A stretch of 64,000 nucleotides of DNA from contig OZ244805.1 in assembly GCA_965220095.1 (NCBI GenBank), positions 1,984,001 to 2,048,000 on the forward strand. Reading direction: 5' to 3'. Each line of letters begins with the position of its first letter. Within the stretch, counting starts at the first letter, position 1. The notes under the pieces were generated by a model. It ran no database searches. It was not told where the DNA came from and saw only the letters and a list, made by a program, of their open reading frames with translations. The position numbers and the translations under genes were made by a program. The DNA is from Bin87 sp965220095 (GTDB lineage: Bacteria; Chloroflexota; Dehalococcoidia; Lucifugimonadales; UBA3495). Shown here piece after piece: positions 33,267-41,981 of the stretch.

Positions 33267-34649
33267 ATGCTTTCGGCCACATCAAAAGTATTCAGCCACG
33301 GCATCGCCGCGGCAAAAGAGTACCCCATCTCGCTACGGCGCACCCTGCTGATGTTGTTCTTCGGCTTGCTGGCCATCAGCCTGCTGGCGACGTTCAATGC
33401 CGTTTTCGCGCAGGATGAGGCGCCTGTTGCCACGGCCAGTTACGTGGACAACGTGGTATTGATCATCGCAGCGGCGTTGGTCTTCTTTATGCAGGCCGGT
33501 TTCGCCTTCCTGGGCGCCGGTCTGATTCGATCCAAGAACACCACCAACTACCTCACCAAGTCCTTCATGGACTTTGCCATCGCTTCTCTGGGCTTTTGGG
33601 CCTTCGGGTTCGCGTTTATGCTGGGCGAAACCGCCGGCGGCATCATCGGCCTGAGCGGCTGGTTCCTCTCCAGTGGCGACTTCGTAGGCTGGATGTTCCA
33701 GATGGTATTCGCCGCCACCGCCGCCACCATCGTGGCCGGCGCCATGGCGGAGCGCACCAAGCTGCAGGCTTACCTGGCTTACAGCTTCATCGTATCGGCG
33801 CTGATTTACCCCATTTACGGCCATTGGGTCTGGGGCGATGGTTGGCTGGGTGTACTAGGCGCGCAGGACTACGCCGGTTCCGGAGTGGTTCACGCCCTCG
33901 GCGGATTTGTCGCCCTGGCTGGCGCCTGGGTGGTCGGGCCGCGCATCGGCAAATTCGTGAATGGTGTAGCCCAGGAGATGCCAGCGCACAGCACCCCGTT
34001 CGTCGTAATAGGCACGTTTATCCTGTTCTTCGGTTGGTTCGGATTTAACGTCAACACCGGTGATAATATCGGCTTGAACGCTGTGAACACCCTGTTGGCG
34101 GGCGCCACCGGAGCGGTGGTTGCGCTGTACATCACGCTAATCGTAAAAGGCAAGGCCGACATTCTGATGGCGTGTAACGGCGCGTTGGCCGGGCTGGTGG
34201 GCATCACGGCGCCAGTGGCGTTTGTGGACCCGTGGGCGGCCGTAGTCATCGGCGCCATCGCCGCTCCGGTCATGTACCTGTCGGTGATGTTTGTCGAGCG
34301 CGTGCTGAAGGTTGACGACCCGGTAAGTGCCATCAGCGTTCACGGATTCACCGGACTTTGGGGACTGCTGGCCGTAGCAATCTTCGCCAGCGGTGCTGAT
34401 TCTGCGGTGGGCGGCGGTGCCCGAGCCGACGGAACGGTAGGTCTGGTCGGTGGCAACGCAGAACTGCTATTGCCGCAGATTGTCAGCATCCTCGTAGTAG
34501 TCGGATGGTCGCTGGTGACCGGTCTCGCCCTGTTCTACCTGCTGAAGTTCGCCATGGGCGTGCGCGTCAGCGAGGCCGAGGAGATGGAAGGCCTGGACAT
34601 CTCCGAGCACGGCATCCAGACCTACCCCGAATCGGCGGCTACCAGCTAG
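33267..34649 (+). CDS. amtB: Ammonium transporter (first copy)
   Basis: Channel for ammonium/ammonia uptake across the inner membrane, trimeric in this family. 460 residues; the first 50 residues hold a cleavable signal-like helix (TLLMLFFGLLAISLLATFNA ending VFAQ), then eleven membrane segments. Pore twin histidines are His186 (YGHWVWGDGW) and His359 (SVHGFTGLWG). Also FMQAGFAFLGAGLIRSKNTT and FFGWFGFNVNTGDN. A GGAGG site lies 7 nt before the ATG. A strong terminator follows. No glnK/glnB gene adjoins it. Confidence 0.95.
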   Translation: MLSATSKVFSHGIAAAKEYPISLRRTLLMLFFGLLAISLLATFNAVFAQDEAPVATASYVDNVVLIIAAALVFFMQAGFAFLGAGLIRSKNTTNYLTKSFMDFAIASLGFWAFGFAFMLGETAGGIIGLSGWFLSSGDFVGWMFQMVFAATAATIVAGAMAERTKLQAYLAYSFIVSALIYPIYGHWVWGDGWLGVLGAQDYAGSGVVHALGGFVALAGAWVVGPRIGKFVNGVAQEMPAHSTPFVVIGTFILFFGWFGFNVNTGDNIGLNAVNTLLAGATGAVVALYITLIVKGKADILMACNGALAGLVGITAPVAFVDPWAAVVIGAIAAPVMYLSVMFVERVLKVDDPVSAISVHGFTGLWGLLAVAIFASGADSAVGGGARADGTVGLVGGNAELLLPQIVSILVVVGWSLVTGLALFYLLKFAMGVRVSEAEEMEGLDISEHGIQTYPESAATS

Positions 34650-34684
34650 TCGATAACCCTTAGAAATTCTCCCTCTCCTCACTG

Positions 34685-34725
34685 CGGGGATCGGAGGTTG
34701 TGGCCACCTCCGGTCCCCGTTTTTT
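34685..34725 (+). terminator. Intrinsic terminator of amtB1
   Basis: Stem CGGGGATCGGAGGT/ACCTCCGGTCCCCG with a 7-nt loop, followed by TTTTTT (34720-34725). One internal mismatch pair. Confidence 0.9.
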
Positions 34726-34951
34726 CGTGTCTGCCGAGCAACGGCGCCGGGAACGGCTAACCGAGTGGGGACGCCTTGCGCTACGGGGAGTACGGCCCGC
34801 ACTCCGACCCCTCTCCCAGGAAAGAGGGGCTGATTTCGCGATGCAGTGGACCGTCGCTTTTTCCCGGTGGAAACCTTTGCGCTACCTGTTATTCCGGGCG
34901 GTGTTGCGACGTGGCAATTCCGGCCTGAGCATGGCGACCGCTGCCACCGTA

Positions 34952-34981
34952 TGCTGATGGTTCCGGTGCTGATGGTTCCGG
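34952..34981. repeat. 15-bp tandem duplication
   Basis: TGCTGATGGTTCCGG twice in succession, in repeat-rich sequence between the two amtB genes. Confidence 0.9.
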
Positions 34982-35042
34982 CCTGCGCCGGAACAACGGT
35001 CGCGCAAGGCGTCGGCCGAGAGAGGCTTGGAGTGAATGGCGT

Positions 35043-35096
35043 GTAACACTTTTGTAACATTTCGGACATTGATACGTAACACCGAAAATTTAAACT
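35043..35096 (+). promoter_or_regulatory. Nitrogen-type promoter box of amtB2
   Basis: GTAAC at 35043-35047, 35054-35058 and 35076-35080 (offsets 0, 11, 33), 10 nt, then TAAACT at 35091-35096 as -10. The two first boxes form GTAAC-N6-GTAAC, as in GlnR-type operators. The start codon is 124 nt after the -10. Confidence 0.65.
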
Positions 35097-35219
35097 GAAA
35101 ACCACTTTCAATGTCGGGATTCGCACGGGTTTGTTTCGCGGGCGGCAAGGCCACATTGTTACCTCGAAAAATGCGGGTTTGGGCGCTGTTTGTGACTTTG
35201 AAGGTGGGGAGTCCGCACA

Positions 35220-36446
35220 ATGGAGTTCACTGAACTTGAGGTACTGTCCTTTCTGATATCGTCGGCTCTGGTTTTCATTATGGTGCCCGGCCTGGCGCTC
35301 TTCTACGGAGGCCTGGTGCGCCACAAAAACGTCATCGGAACGATGATGCACTCGGTAACCGCCATCGGGGTGGTGAGCGTACTGTGGGTGCTGTGGGGGT
35401 ATAGCCTGGCTTTCAGCAATTCCGTCGGCGGGCTGGGATTCGTCGGCGACCTTACCAAGTTTGGCATGGTGGGGGTTGAGTTGGACGAACAGGCGTTCAT
35501 GATATTTCAGGGGATGTTCGCCATCATCACCGTTGCCCTGATAGCCGGCGGGTTCGCCGAAAGGATCAAGTTTTCGTCCTACATCATTTTCGCGGCGTTA
35601 TGGGTGACCATCGTGTATGCGCCGTTGTGCCACTGGGTTTGGGGCGGAGGCTGGCTGGGCAACCTGGGCCCCGTGCTGGGCATGAGTGAAGGCGGGTTCG
35701 CCAAGGACTTTGCCGGCGGAACCGTGGTGCATATCGCCTCCGGAACGGCGGCGCTGGCGGCCGCGTTCGTCGTGGGACGGCGTTCCGGGTTCGGGACGGC
35801 AACCGTTACCCCGCACAACGTGCCCCTGGTGCTGTTGGGGGCCGGCCTGTTGTGGTTCGGCTGGTTTGGATTCAACGCCGGCAGCAGCTTCAACCTGTCG
35901 ACGCTGTTGGCTGCCAACGCCTTCGTCGTGACCAACGTAGCCGCGGCCACCGCGATGTCCTCCTGGTCGGTGGTGTCGTGGCTGGTAACGAAGCGACCCT
36001 CGGCCAGCGGAGCAGCGGCCGGAGCGGTGGCCGGCCTGGTGGCTATTACACCGGCGGCGGGATTTGTCGGTGTGATGCCGGCCGTCATCATTGGAGCCGG
36101 GGCGGGAGCCGCCTGTTTCTTCGCCGTGGAACTGGTGCATAAGCTGCGGGTGGACGACTCGCTGGACGTTTTCGGCATCCACGGGATCGGCGGGATGTGG
36201 GGCGCGCTGGCCACGGGTATTTTCCTGGGCGTAGGCATCGGCCTGGATTCGCTGGAATTCGACGTTACCCGCATCGAACAGATTCTTTATCAAATTATAG
36301 GTATTGGCGCCGCGTTCGCGTGGTCGTTCATCATCTCCAGCATCATTCTGTTGGGGCTCAAATACACGATCGGGCTACGTATATCCGACGTGGAAGAAGA
36401 GGTAGGTATCGACCTGACACAGCATGGAGAGGGTATGAATCAATAG
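35220..36446 (+). CDS. amtB: Ammonium transporter (second copy)
   Basis: 408 residues, without the N-terminal signal-like extension of the first copy, so the two genes are not a recent duplication. Eleven membrane helices; pore histidines His138 (CHWVWGGGWLG) and His321 (GIHGIGGMWG). MVPGLALFYGGLVRHKNVIG at the start is the classical Amt motif. GGTGGGGAG precedes the ATG. glnA follows 153 bp downstream, beyond a CCCTCTCC hairpin. Confidence 0.95.
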   Translation: MEFTELEVLSFLISSALVFIMVPGLALFYGGLVRHKNVIGTMMHSVTAIGVVSVLWVLWGYSLAFSNSVGGLGFVGDLTKFGMVGVELDEQAFMIFQGMFAIITVALIAGGFAERIKFSSYIIFAALWVTIVYAPLCHWVWGGGWLGNLGPVLGMSEGGFAKDFAGGTVVHIASGTAALAAAFVVGRRSGFGTATVTPHNVPLVLLGAGLLWFGWFGFNAGSSFNLSTLLAANAFVVTNVAAATAMSSWSVVSWLVTKRPSASGAAAGAVAGLVAITPAAGFVGVMPAVIIGAGAGAACFFAVELVHKLRVDDSLDVFGIHGIGGMWGALATGIFLGVGIGLDSLEFDVTRIEQILYQIIGIGAAFAWSFIISSIILLGLKYTIGLRISDVEEEVGIDLTQHGEGMNQ

Positions 36447-36493
36447 ACCCAGAATTTACGCAGCGCTCGTTTCAGGTGGTTGGAGGGACTCCC

Positions 36494-36529
36494 CCCTCAC
36501 CCTAACCCTCTCCCACGAGGGGAGAGGGA
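36494..36529. repeat. CCCTCTCC intergenic hairpin
   Basis: CCCTCACCCTAACCCTCTCC then CACGAGGGGAGAGGGA, between amtB2 and glnA1. Confidence 0.85.
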
Positions 36530-36599
36530 ACTGGAATAACGGTTTTATGGCTGATGACAAACAGGCGCACACCAAATCATCCCGAAAGGAGGAAACCAA

Positions 36600-38024
36600 A
36601 TGACCCCTACGGAAGTAATCCAGTTTTGCAAATCCAACGGTATCGGTATCATCGATCTGAGATTTACCGACTTGCCCGGCACTTTGCAGCACGTATCCAT
36701 ACCGCTCAGCGAGCTGTCCGAAGATAACCTGGCCGAGGGCTATGGCTTCGACGGTTCCAGCATCCGTGGCTTCAAGTCAATTGATGAGAGCGACATGCTG
36801 CTGATTCCCGACACCAGCACCGCGGTAGTTGATCCCTTCTTTGAGATTCCCACGCTGCACATGATTTGCGACATTATGGATCCCATTACCCGGGACTCCT
36901 ACTCCCGCGACCCGCGCTATGTTGCCCAGAAGGCCGAAGCCTACCTGAAAGACAGCGGCATCGCTGATGTCAGTTACTGGGGCCCGGAGCCGGAATTTTT
37001 CGTGTTCGACTCCGCCCGCTTCGACCAGACTACCAACTCGGCGTACCACTTCATCGACTCTGACGAGGGTTTCTGGAACACGGGCTCGGCGACGACCATT
37101 GGCGGCGGCAACAACCTGGCCTACCGCCCGCGGAACAAGGAAGGCTACTTCCCCGCCCCGCCTTTCGACACCTTCCAGGACATCCGCTCGGAGATGGTGC
37201 AAAAGATTGAGCACTTCGGCATCATCGTGGAAAAGCACCACCATGAAGTCGCCACCGCCGGCCAGGCCGAGATTGACGTCCGGTACGACTCCCTGACCAC
37301 CATGGCCGATACCATCTCCATCGTGAAATACGTGGTGAAGAACGTGGCCAAGGCTCACGGCAAGGTGGCGACGTTCATGCCCAAGCCGCTGTTTGGCGAC
37401 AACGGGACCGGGATGCACACGCACCAGAGCCTGTGGAAAGACGGGAGCAACCTGTTCTATGACGCCAACGGTTACGCCATGTTGTCGGCCACCTGCCGCC
37501 ACTACATCGGCGGGCTGCTGCAGCACGCGCCGGCGCTGCTGGCCTTTGCCGCTCCCACGACGAACAGCTACAAGCGTCTAGTGCCCGGCTTCGAGGCACC
37601 GGTGAACCTGGTGTACTCGGTGCGGAACCGCTCGGCGTGCATCCGCATTCCCACCTACTCGAACAGCCCGGCGGCCCGCCGGCTGGAATTCCGGGCGCCC
37701 GATCCGTCCTGCAACCCCTACCTGGCCTTCGCCGCCATGCTGATGGCGGGCATCGACGGGGTCATTAACGAGATTGAACCGCCGGACCCGGTGGACCAGA
37801 ACCTGTATGAAATGTCGGCGGCCGAGCTGTCGGCCATCCGTCAGGTTCCCGCCTCGTTGGAGGAGGCGCTGGGCGCGCTGGAGCGGGACAACGAGTTCCT
37901 GATGCGCGGCGGCGTGTTCACCGACGACCTGATCGAGACCTGGCTGGATTCCAAAAAGGTTGACGTGGATGACCTGCGCCTGCGCCCGCATCCCTACGAA
38001 TTTTTCAAGTATTTCGACGCCTAA
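36600..38024 (+). CDS. glnA: Glutamine synthetase, type I-beta-like
   Basis: Condenses glutamate and ammonia to glutamine with ATP; dodecameric cytosolic enzyme. 474 residues. Beta-Grasp domain with IIDLRFTDLPGTLQHVSIPL and GYGFDGSSIRGFKSIDESDM; catalytic domain with GPEPEFFVFD, NGTGMHTHQSLWKDG, RLVPGFEAPVNLVYSVRNRS and EFRAPDPSCNPYLAFAAMLM. QNLYEMSAAE keeps the Tyr that is adenylylated in GSI-beta. AGGAGG lies 8 nt before the ATG. Located right after amtB2, so ammonium uptake and assimilation are coupled. Confidence 0.96.
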   Translation: MTPTEVIQFCKSNGIGIIDLRFTDLPGTLQHVSIPLSELSEDNLAEGYGFDGSSIRGFKSIDESDMLLIPDTSTAVVDPFFEIPTLHMICDIMDPITRDSYSRDPRYVAQKAEAYLKDSGIADVSYWGPEPEFFVFDSARFDQTTNSAYHFIDSDEGFWNTGSATTIGGGNNLAYRPRNKEGYFPAPPFDTFQDIRSEMVQKIEHFGIIVEKHHHEVATAGQAEIDVRYDSLTTMADTISIVKYVVKNVAKAHGKVATFMPKPLFGDNGTGMHTHQSLWKDGSNLFYDANGYAMLSATCRHYIGGLLQHAPALLAFAAPTTNSYKRLVPGFEAPVNLVYSVRNRSACIRIPTYSNSPAARRLEFRAPDPSCNPYLAFAAMLMAGIDGVINEIEPPDPVDQNLYEMSAAELSAIRQVPASLEEALGALERDNEFLMRGGVFTDDLIETWLDSKKVDVDDLRLRPHPYEFFKYFDA

Positions 38025-38037
38025 CGTAGCGGGTTCC

Positions 38038-38073
38038 GACCCTTACCCCGACCCCTCTCCCCCCGGAGAGGGC
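38038..38073. repeat. CCCTCTCC-type repeat past glnA1
   Basis: ACCCTTACCCCGACCCCTCTC followed by CCCCCGGAGAGGG. A second such repeat immediately to the right is the one split by the IS4 element. Confidence 0.75.
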
Positions 38074-38113
38074 GGCAGCGGTCGCCAACGATTTAAATAT
38101 CCCCCTCTCCCCG

Positions 38114-39446
38114 CTGACAGGGGTATGTAAGGTGTTTTCAGGGAGGCGCATGGCGGGTGATTTCCAGGTTGGGCTTGGGTTGTGGCCAGGGTTCGGGCAG
38201 CAGCCAGACGCGGCTCCAGAGGCGACCTTTGAGCAGCAATCGCCTGAGCCAGTCGATGCCGTGGCGGATGACACTGACGGTGCGCGCCGGACGAGTACGA
38301 GGGTCCCGGTGATTGGAAGCCAGCGCCTTGGGCGGCGTCCGCAGGTTGCCTGGGGCGATGCTGCGGTCCTGGGCGTCTTCCACCCTGGTGCCGTAGGCCA
38401 GGGCCAGCAGCGTGGCCACCGACAGCACCAGCCAGTGGCGGGAGACGCGGGCCGGGTCGGTGCGCCGGGTCTTGTCCCACTTCCAGCCCAGGCTCTTGAG
38501 GGCCTTGAAGCCCAACTCGATCCAGAAGCGCAGGGCGTACCAACTGGGTCCGGCGTCCTCCGGCGGCAGGTCGGTGAGGATGATCCATGGTTCTTCCTGC
38601 CCTGCGTACCAGACCACCAGCAGGGTGCAACGGCGCTGGGCGGTTGGGGAACCGAAGGCGGTGCCGCGGCCGATCCAGGCAGTGTCGGGAACGGAGACGA
38701 AGGCGCGGGCCGGCAATCGTTTGCCGCCGTCGGCGCAGAAAGTGATGTTCTTCCGATACCGCATATAGGGATGCCAACCTTGGTCGCGTATCTGCTGCCA
38801 CAGCTTGGGACTGGATATGCCCCGGTCGCAGAGCACGATGACGGTCATTTCCTCGGGGACCGCTGGGGCCAGTTGCTGGAGCAGTTCCACGGTGGGGTCC
38901 ATCCAGGAGCCGGGCTGGTTGGCGTGCCGGATACACCAGGCCACGGGAATGGCGCAACTGCGGTAGACCACGCTGATGACAATGGCGGTGGTCTGGTCTC
39001 CTTTGAGCGTGGGGTCAATGGCCAGGGCGAGGCGGCCCGAACGCCACCAGGCCAGGACCCACCGGAGCAGGGGCGCGAAGCAGAGAGTTACGTCCAACTC
39101 GGTCTGGCAGGGACGGGCTCGGTCGCTGCCGTCGTAGAGCCATTCCCGGAGATACTGACGCAGGCTGTTCCATCTGCCCCAGGGCGAGAGGGCGGAGGCC
39201 ACCGCGTTCTGGCAGGCGCTGCCCGCGAGAATGGCCCCGCACACCCATAGCACCAAGCCGGTCAACTGTGGCTGCGAGAGGTGAGGTAAATGCGTTTCAA
39301 TCGTTTTTTGCATCTGGTAGCATTCTCTGGGAAGGCGCACGGGGATCCTCCAGCATCTGGTCTTGTCACAACCAAGATGCCGGATTGCCCGGCGCCTTCC
39401 CAAGCTAAGCCCACGCCCAATTTCGGGCGTTACATACCCCTGTCAG
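38114..39446 (-). mobile_element. IS4-family insertion sequence, copy 2 (1333 bp)
   Basis: Same ends as copy 1 (CTGACAGGGGTATGTAA and complement). The target duplication is clear: CCCTCTCCCCG ends the left flank (38103-38113) and begins the right flank (39447-39457), 11 bp as in IS4-type elements; if the repeats include one more G/C it would be 9 bp. The target is itself a CCCTCTCC hairpin repeat between the two glnA genes. Confidence 0.93.
38138..39313 (-). CDS. IS4-family transposase (copy 2)
   Basis: 391 residues from the ATG at 39313, the same product as 13994-15169 with the intact DDE set (Asp100, Asp163, Glu265) and the Y-x2-R-x3-E-x6-K signature. The two copies differ only in flanks as far as I compared, so transposition was recent. 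Confidence 0.92.
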   Translation of the reverse strand: MQKTIETHLPHLSQPQLTGLVLWVCGAILAGSACQNAVASALSPWGRWNSLRQYLREWLYDGSDRARPCQTELDVTLCFAPLLRWVLAWWRSGRLALAIDPTLKGDQTTAIVISVVYRSCAIPVAWCIRHANQPGSWMDPTVELLQQLAPAVPEEMTVIVLCDRGISSPKLWQQIRDQGWHPYMRYRKNITFCADGGKRLPARAFVSVPDTAWIGRGTAFGSPTAQRRCTLLVVWYAGQEEPWIILTDLPPEDAGPSWYALRFWIELGFKALKSLGWKWDKTRRTDPARVSRHWLVLSVATLLALAYGTRVEDAQDRSIAPGNLRTPPKALASNHRDPRTRPARTVSVIRHGIDWLRRLLLKGRLWSRVWLLPEPWPQPKPNLEITRHAPP

Positions 39447-39516
39447 CCCTCTCCCCGGGGGAGAGGGGCCGGGGTGGGGGCAGCCTGGATCCCGATTCAC
39501 CATTCAGGAGAAACCC

Positions 39517-40857
39517 GTGCTAACTGACAACCACGCCGCTGAGCGTGAATACGTGCTCCGCAGCGCCCGAGACTTTGACGTCAAGTTCATTCGTCTCTGG
39601 TTCACCGACATTCTGGGCCACCTGAAAGGGTTTGCCATTACGGTTGATGACCTGGAGGATGCCCTGGAGCTGGGAGTGGGTTTCGATGGCGCCGCGATTG
39701 AGGGATTCAGCAGCGACGAGGAGAGCGATATGCGAGCTTTCCCCGACCCGACCACGTTTTCGCTGCTGCCCTGGCGTCCGCGTCAGAACGCCGTGGCCCG
39801 GATGTTTTGCGACATCCGCACGCCACGGGGCGAGCCGTTCATCGGCGATCCCAGGCAGGTGCTAAAGCGCAATCTGGAACGCCTGGCCTCCCTGGGTTTT
39901 ATCTACTACGTGGGCCCGGAGCTGGAGTTTTTCTACCTGCGGGACGCCAAGACGCCGGAACCTCTGGACACTTATGGCTACTACGACCAACTGTCCAGTC
40001 ACCCATCATCGGACTTGCGCCGGGACACGGTGCTGAACCTGGCCGATATGGGCATTCCGGTCAAGTATTCTCACCATGAGGGCGCTCACAGTCAGCACGA
40101 AATTGACCTGCAATACACGGATGCCCTCACGATGGCCGACAACGTGATGACCGCCCGGCTGGTAATCAAAGAACTGGCCCAGGCCGCCGGAGTTTACGCC
40201 TCCTTTATGCCCAAGCCGTTCACGGGCAGCAACGGCAGCGGGATGCACACGCATCAGTCGCTGTTTCGCGGCAACTCCAACGCCTTTTACGATGCTGATG
40301 ACGATTTCCACCTGTCGGTTACGGGCAAGCGGTTTATCGCCGGCCTGCTGCGCCACGCCCCGGAAATTACCCTGGTAACCAACCAGTGGGTCAACTCCTA
40401 CAAGCGGCTGGTGCCGGGTTACGAAGCGCCGGTGCACGTGTCCTGGACCATTTCCAACCGCCTGGATCTGATTCGCGTGCCGTCCTACAAGTCTGGTTAC
40501 GATACGTCGCTGCGAATCGAGTATCGGGCGCCCGACCCGGCTTGCAACCCCTATCTCGCCTTCAGCGTCCTGCTGGCCGCCGGGTTGAAGGGGATCGTGG
40601 AGGAGTATCCGCTGCCCACGCCCATTAATGCCGACGTAAGTTCGATGTCACCTGAAGAGCGCACCGCGCGCGGCATAACCGCCCTGCCGGCCAGCTTGGG
40701 CGAAGCCATCAGCCTGGCCCAGGACAGCGAGCTACTACGCCAGACGCTGGGCGACTTCGTGTTCGACACGCTGATTCGCAACAAGAAGATGGAATGGGGC
40801 GAGTATCGCTCAACCGTAACCGACTACGAGATCTCCCGTTACCTGCCATTGCTGTGA
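39517..40857 (+). CDS. glnA: Glutamine synthetase, second copy (type I without adenylylation site)
   Basis: 446 residues from a GTG at 39517 with AGGAG 8 nt upstream; shorter than the first copy. Motifs: FDVKFIRLWFTDILGHLKGF, GFDGAAIEGFSSDEESDM, VGPELEFFYL, NGSGMHTHQSLFRGN, RLVPGYEAPVHVSWTISNRL and EYRAPDPACNPYLAFSVLLA. The adenylylation Tyr region of GSI-beta is absent (VSSMSPEERTARGITALPAS), so it resembles GSI-alpha, normally feedback-controlled. The catalytic Glu and Arg motifs are complete. The IS4 copy separates it from glnA1, and its upstream control region may have been altered. Confidence 0.94.
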   Translation: MLTDNHAAEREYVLRSARDFDVKFIRLWFTDILGHLKGFAITVDDLEDALELGVGFDGAAIEGFSSDEESDMRAFPDPTTFSLLPWRPRQNAVARMFCDIRTPRGEPFIGDPRQVLKRNLERLASLGFIYYVGPELEFFYLRDAKTPEPLDTYGYYDQLSSHPSSDLRRDTVLNLADMGIPVKYSHHEGAHSQHEIDLQYTDALTMADNVMTARLVIKELAQAAGVYASFMPKPFTGSNGSGMHTHQSLFRGNSNAFYDADDDFHLSVTGKRFIAGLLRHAPEITLVTNQWVNSYKRLVPGYEAPVHVSWTISNRLDLIRVPSYKSGYDTSLRIEYRAPDPACNPYLAFSVLLAAGLKGIVEEYPLPTPINADVSSMSPEERTARGITALPASLGEAISLAQDSELLRQTLGDFVFDTLIRNKKMEWGEYRSTVTDYEISRYLPLL

Positions 40858-40904
40858 TGGGGACGGGCCTCACCGTGAGCCTCCTCAAACGGGGAGGAGA
40901 GATT

Positions 40905-40942
40905 TCACCCTCACCCTAGCCCTCTCCCATCAAGGGAGAGGG
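40905..40942. repeat. CCCTCTCC intergenic hairpin
   Basis: CACCCTCACCCTAGCCCTCTC then CCATCAAGGGAGAGGGGA, between glnA2 and the transporter gene. Confidence 0.85.
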
Positions 40943-40969
40943 GATTAGCTTTTTCGGGAGGAAGTAGGG

Positions 40970-41740
40970 ATGCAGTTTTCCGGCAAGCTGGTCATCATCG
41001 CGGCGCTGGCGGTAACCGTGCTGTTGGCGAGCAACATCATCGCCATCAAACCGGTTACGCTGTTTGAGCTGCCGTTCAATCTCATCGGCAGCAACCTTTT
41101 TGTGGTGTCGGCGGCCATCGTGTGCTTCCCCGTAGGGTACATTATCAGCGACATCCTGACGGAGGTGTATGGGTTCCGGGTGGCACGTGGCGTCATCTGG
41201 CTTGGCTTCGTATGCAACCTGCTGATGGTGCTGCTGTTCTGGTTGGGGAACATCATACCGGGGGCGGATTTCTGGGAAGGCGAAGCGTCCTACGAGAGCA
41301 TATTGGGCGCCACCACCTGGATACTGCTCGGCTCGTTCGTTGCCTACATCGTTGGCGAGTTCGTCAACGCGGCCATAATGGTCATCCTGAAAAACCGGAC
41401 GCAGGGCCGGATGTTGTGGCTGCGCACCATATCCTCTACGGTGGTCGGTCAGGGCATCGATTCGCTGCTGTTTTTCACCATCGCTTTTGGGATCTCCGGG
41501 TTGTGGGTTGGCGAAGACGGTTCGTGGGCGCCGGTGTTCAACGCTACGATATGCGCCTGGATTGCCAAGTCGGTGTACGAAATCGCCGCTACGCCGCTCA
41601 CCTACCTGGTGGTGGGCTGGCTGAAACGCACCGAGAACATGGACGCTTACGACGCGCCGCGTTCGCTGAACCCGTTCGGGGTGTTCGGCGGCGCCGATAC
41701 CAATGCGGCTGCTGGCGCGAGCCCCATAGCTGCTGACTGA
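40970..41740 (+). CDS. yhhQ: Queuosine precursor transporter (YhhQ/VUT family)
   Basis: 256 residues, six or more hydrophobic helices. VUT_1/QPTR landmarks: LLASNIIAIKPVTLF, CFPVGYIISDILTEVYGFRV ARG-type helix-loop, and late helix SSTVVGQGIDSLLFFTIAF. Family members import queuine or preQ precursors for tRNA modification. GGGAGGAAG is placed 8 nt before the ATG. The C-terminal 25 residues are an Ala/Asp-rich polar tail. No queuosine synthesis gene is in the window, consistent with salvage. Confidence 0.85.
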   Translation: MQFSGKLVIIAALAVTVLLASNIIAIKPVTLFELPFNLIGSNLFVVSAAIVCFPVGYIISDILTEVYGFRVARGVIWLGFVCNLLMVLLFWLGNIIPGADFWEGEASYESILGATTWILLGSFVAYIVGEFVNAAIMVILKNRTQGRMLWLRTISSTVVGQGIDSLLFFTIAFGISGLWVGEDGSWAPVFNATICAWIAKSVYEIAATPLTYLVVGWLKRTENMDAYDAPRSLNPFGVFGGADTNAAAGASPIAAD

Positions 41741-41981
41741 TTCGGCATATGTGCGGGAAAGAGGATGACCATCTTCCGGGCCCGGAGGCCGGCGGAGATT
41801 GCCGTGGGGAGTTTGCGCCTTTTGGGAATCTGCGCGGTAGCGAGCTCCAGTGGCATCGGTGGGTTGCTGCTATATTGGCCAACAACTGGCGCAAGCTGCG
41901 GACCGGGCAAGGCTGTTGCGGCAATTTGGGTCAGCCGGGTTGTTGACGGCGGTAGCGGGGGCCGGCGTGTTCGGCTAGCGA

